A DNA stretch of 44,892 nucleotides from Ferruginibacter sp. Lineage in GTDB: Bacteria; Bacteroidota; Bacteroidia; Chitinophagales; Chitinophagaceae. The translations under genes were made by a program, and so were the position numbers. Numbering within the stretch: position 1 is the first letter of the stretch; each line of letters starts with the position of its first letter. The stretch spans positions 1-44,892 of the forward strand of contig JANXVN010000287.1 of NCBI GenBank assembly GCA_025351645.1. The letters are read 5' to 3'. Below are positions 42,586 to 44,892 of the stretch, piece after piece. The notes beneath the pieces were generated by a model, which saw nothing but the letters and a program-made list of their open reading frames with translations, made no database searches and had not been told where the DNA came from.

Positions 42586-44892
42586 ATGGCCACTAAAGCA
42601 AAATCACCCAAATCTAAAGCGCCCGGTAAGGACGGATTAAAAACAGAAACCGAAGAAAAGGTAGTAGTAAAACAACTGCTTAAAGATGAACGTACGCACA
42701 AAATAATAGGAACCTTTTTTTTATTGATGGCTTTTTTATTTTTCGTAGCATTTACCTCTTACCTTTTTACCTGGGAAGAAGACCAGGATAAAGTTTTCTT
42801 ACACGGCTATAAATTATTGCTGGGTACAGATGCTAAAGTAAATAATTTGCTGGGTACTTTTGGCGCCATCATTTCTCACTTCTTTATTTACAAAGGTTTT
42901 GGCATTGCATCGTATTTTTTATGCACTTTCTTTTTTGTAGTAGGCATCAATTTATTTGCAGGCAAAAAAGTATTTTCGGTAAGGCGCAATGCTAAGTATG
43001 TTATCATTGGGCTTATTATTATAAGCGTTACTGCTGCAGTTATAATGAATGGCAAAGTTTTTCCATGGGGGGGCGCGGTGGGTAATATGATAAAGGACTG
43101 GATGTACAAAACCGTCGGTGAAATTGGTACCCTTGCCGTGCTTGCTGTTGCTTTGCTGGCGTATGTTATCTGGCGTTTTAACCCTGTTTTTAAATTACCT
43201 TCTAAAAAAATAATTATCCCTGGCGGGGAAGAAGAAAATGTACTGGTGGAAGAAGATATTGATACGTTAAAAACTAATGAAGCAGAGGTAGTGAAAGTGG
43301 AAGTGGCAGCAAAAGCTGATAAAAAAGGCAACGTCGTAAAAGGTAATGGCGGCATGCTGGATATACCGTTACACATTAACCCTGCATTAAACCACGACTT
43401 GCATATTATTGAAAGAGAGATACCACCACAACAAGTTGATAAGGCAAGGCTATTTATAGAAGAAGATAAAGCAGCAGTTGATGAAGCTAAGATGTGGGTG
43501 CCTGAAAAAGAAGTAGGAATATTTGGGCAGGTGCCAGTAAAGCCTGAAAATGTGAATGATATACCTGCGTTAGAATTAGAAATTAAAACGGTGCCAGAAG
43601 TACCTGCTGAAAATGAATTGGGTGCCGTGCCGATACCAAGGGCTGGGTCAATTGAAACACCTTATGACCCCATTTTAGATTTAAGGGATTATAAATACCC
43701 ACAACTCGATTTGCTGGAAGCGCATGGCAGCGAAAAAATTATACAAGACCCTGCAGAACTGGAAGAAAACAAAAACCAGATCATCAATACACTTAAGAAT
43801 TACGACATCAACATACAAAAAATTTATGCCACCGTTGGCCCAACAGTAACATTATACGAAATTATACCAGCACCCGGTGTACGCATATCAAGGATTAAAA
43901 ACTTGGAAGATGATATTGCTCTAAGCCTTGCAGCTTTAGGCATACGTATCATTGCGCCCATACCCGGTAAAGGAACCATCGGTATAGAAGTGCCTAATGC
44001 TAAAAAAACAATCGTGAGCATGCGCACTTTGCTTGATACGGATAAGTTCAGGCAAAATAATTTTTCGTTGCCGATAGCAATTGGTAAAAGGATCAATAAC
44101 GAAAACTTTATTGTAGACCTTGCCAGCATGCCGCATTTGTTGATGGCTGGTGCCACAGGGCAAGGTAAATCTGTTGGCTTAAATGCTATACTTGTTTCCT
44201 TGTTGTATAGTAAGCATCCATCGCAATTAAAGTTTGTTTTGGTAGATCCTAAAAAAGTGGAATTGAATATCTACAAAGCGATAGAAAAACACTTTTTAGC
44301 AAAATTGCCTGGCGAAGAAGACGCTATCATCACCGATACAAAAAAAGTGGTGCATACCTTAAATGCCTTGTGTATTGAAATGGATAACCGCTACGACCTG
44401 TTGAAAGAAGCTGGCTGCCGCAACATCCGTGAGTACAATGAAAAATTTATTGCCCGCAAATTAAACCCAGAAAAAGGGCATCAGTTTTTACCGTTTATTG
44501 TTTTGGTGGTAGATGAATTTGCAGATTTAATTATGACTGCCGGCAAAGAAGTCGAAATGCCCATTGCCCGTTTGGCGCAGCTCGCAAGGGCCGTAGGCGT
44601 ACATTTAATTATTGCCACACAAAGGCCGAGCGTAAATATTATTACGGGTACCATCAAAGCTAACTTTCCGGCGAGGATTGCATTTAAGGTAAGTAGTAAA
44701 ATTGATAGCCGTACCATTTTAGATGCCGGCGGTGCTGAGCAACTGATTGGTAAGGGCGATATGCTGATAAGCTATAATGGCGAACTGGTGCGTTTACAAT
44801 GCGCTTTTGTAGATACGCCCGAAGTAGATAAGGTAGTAGATTTTATTGGCAGCCAGCGTGGCTACTCGCAAGCCTTTTTATTGCCGGAATAT
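42586..44892 (+). CDS. ftsK: FtsK/SpoIIIE DNA translocase (partial, runs off the window)
   Basis: 769 codons are open from the ATG at 42586 to the window edge with no stop. FtsK pumps DNA at the septum for chromosome dimer resolution and segregation. A basic N-terminus (MATKAKSPKSK) precedes four membrane segments (about 40-62, 95-125, 135-152 and 175-195), an acidic linker (about 210-375), the alpha domain (NKNQIINTLKNYDINIQKIY), and the beta motor with Walker A GATGQGKSVGLNA (about 522-534), LVDPKKVELNIY, Walker B VLVVDEFADLIM (about 638-649) and ATQRPSVNIITGTIKANFP. The C-terminal gamma domain lies beyond 44892. A TATCTTTG box ends 5 bp before the ATG. Confidence 0.95.
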   Translation, partial: MATKAKSPKSKAPGKDGLKTETEEKVVVKQLLKDERTHKIIGTFFLLMAFLFFVAFTSYLFTWEEDQDKVFLHGYKLLLGTDAKVNNLLGTFGAIISHFFIYKGFGIASYFLCTFFFVVGINLFAGKKVFSVRRNAKYVIIGLIIISVTAAVIMNGKVFPWGGAVGNMIKDWMYKTVGEIGTLAVLAVALLAYVIWRFNPVFKLPSKKIIIPGGEEENVLVEEDIDTLKTNEAEVVKVEVAAKADKKGNVVKGNGGMLDIPLHINPALNHDLHIIEREIPPQQVDKARLFIEEDKAAVDEAKMWVPEKEVGIFGQVPVKPENVNDIPALELEIKTVPEVPAENELGAVPIPRAGSIETPYDPILDLRDYKYPQLDLLEAHGSEKIIQDPAELEENKNQIINTLKNYDINIQKIYATVGPTVTLYEIIPAPGVRISRIKNLEDDIALSLAALGIRIIAPIPGKGTIGIEVPNAKKTIVSMRTLLDTDKFRQNNFSLPIAIGKRINNENFIVDLASMPHLLMAGATGQGKSVGLNAILVSLLYSKHPSQLKFVLVDPKKVELNIYKAIEKHFLAKLPGEEDAIITDTKKVVHTLNALCIEMDNRYDLLKEAGCRNIREYNEKFIARKLNPEKGHQFLPFIVLVVDEFADLIMTAGKEVEMPIARLAQLARAVGVHLIIATQRPSVNIITGTIKANFPARIAFKVSSKIDSRTILDAGGAEQLIGKGDMLISYNGELVRLQCAFVDTPEVDKVVDFIGSQRGYSQAFLLPEY

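Noticed and set aside
37605..44892. Any defence or secretion gene cluster in the right part
   Set aside because: All genes there belong to known housekeeping or common Bacteroidota families, without linkage suggesting a system.

Overview
The window reads as a chromosomal segment of a Bacteroidota bacterium, most likely Chitinophagaceae-like. This rests on AT-rich DNA with Bacteroidota-type -7 boxes (TAnnTTTG), a CHU_C/T9SS-type gliding-motility C-terminal domain, a TonB-dependent receptor with an N-terminal carboxypeptidase-regulatory domain, ExbB/ExbD, a 7TMR-DISM histidine kinase, a DUF1343 (NamZ-like) protein and an Rpn-type PD-(D/E)XK transposase relic. No phage, plasmid, CRISPR array or intact insertion sequence is visible. 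Most of the window is ordinary housekeeping and metabolism.

Layout. 0.4-2 kb: pth, a short FAH-family hydrolase and an elongator tRNA-Met whose 3' part, terminator and downstream flank are duplicated in tandem. 2.3-8 kb: an FAD/Fe-S D-2-hydroxyacid dehydrogenase, an IlvD/Edd sugar-acid dehydratase and an SDR, a plausible sugar-acid catabolic set. 8.2-14.4 kb: a large secreted CHU_C protein, a decayed Rpn transposase and a TonB-dependent receptor. 14.4-18.6 kb: a GNAT, a decayed methyltransferase, an aminotransferase, a META lipoprotein and a lipoprotein gene broken by one frameshift. 18.6-23 kb: fmt, a NamZ-like hydrolase, a SlyD-like FKBP and pepT. 23-26 kb: a 375-bp inverted-repeat-bounded non-coding element, an SPFH protein and exbB-exbD. 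25.9-28.8 kb: prmC diverging from ribD-yigZ-mmcQ/yjbR. 29-31.3 kb: hbd and a glutaryl-CoA-dehydrogenase-like gene. 32.1-33.3 kb: a dead AAA/DUF4143 ATPase behind a triple-repeat promoter region. 33.4-38.7 kb (minus strand): gdpD, kynU, paiB-like and pyrF, and mrp. 38.9-44.9 kb: a CarboxypepD_reg-like protein, aroK, DUF423, a histidine kinase and the start of ftsK, which runs off the right edge.

How the genes fit together. ExbB/ExbD could energise the TonB-dependent receptor, though no tonB is present. The dehydratase, SDR, FAH hydrolase and lactate-type dehydrogenase could form an oxidative sugar-acid route. GCDH and HBD are consecutive steps of glutaryl-CoA breakdown, and kynureninase feeds tryptophan-derived intermediates towards the same products.

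No clear new defence or biosynthetic system was found. The least ordinary material is non-coding or decaying: the tRNA tandem duplication, the 375-bp element, a nearly perfect 49-bp palindrome, a 29-bp hairpin repeat shared by two distant gaps, the repeat array ahead of the dead ATPase, two unannotated small ORFs, and three genes in clear decay plus one with a single homopolymer frameshift.
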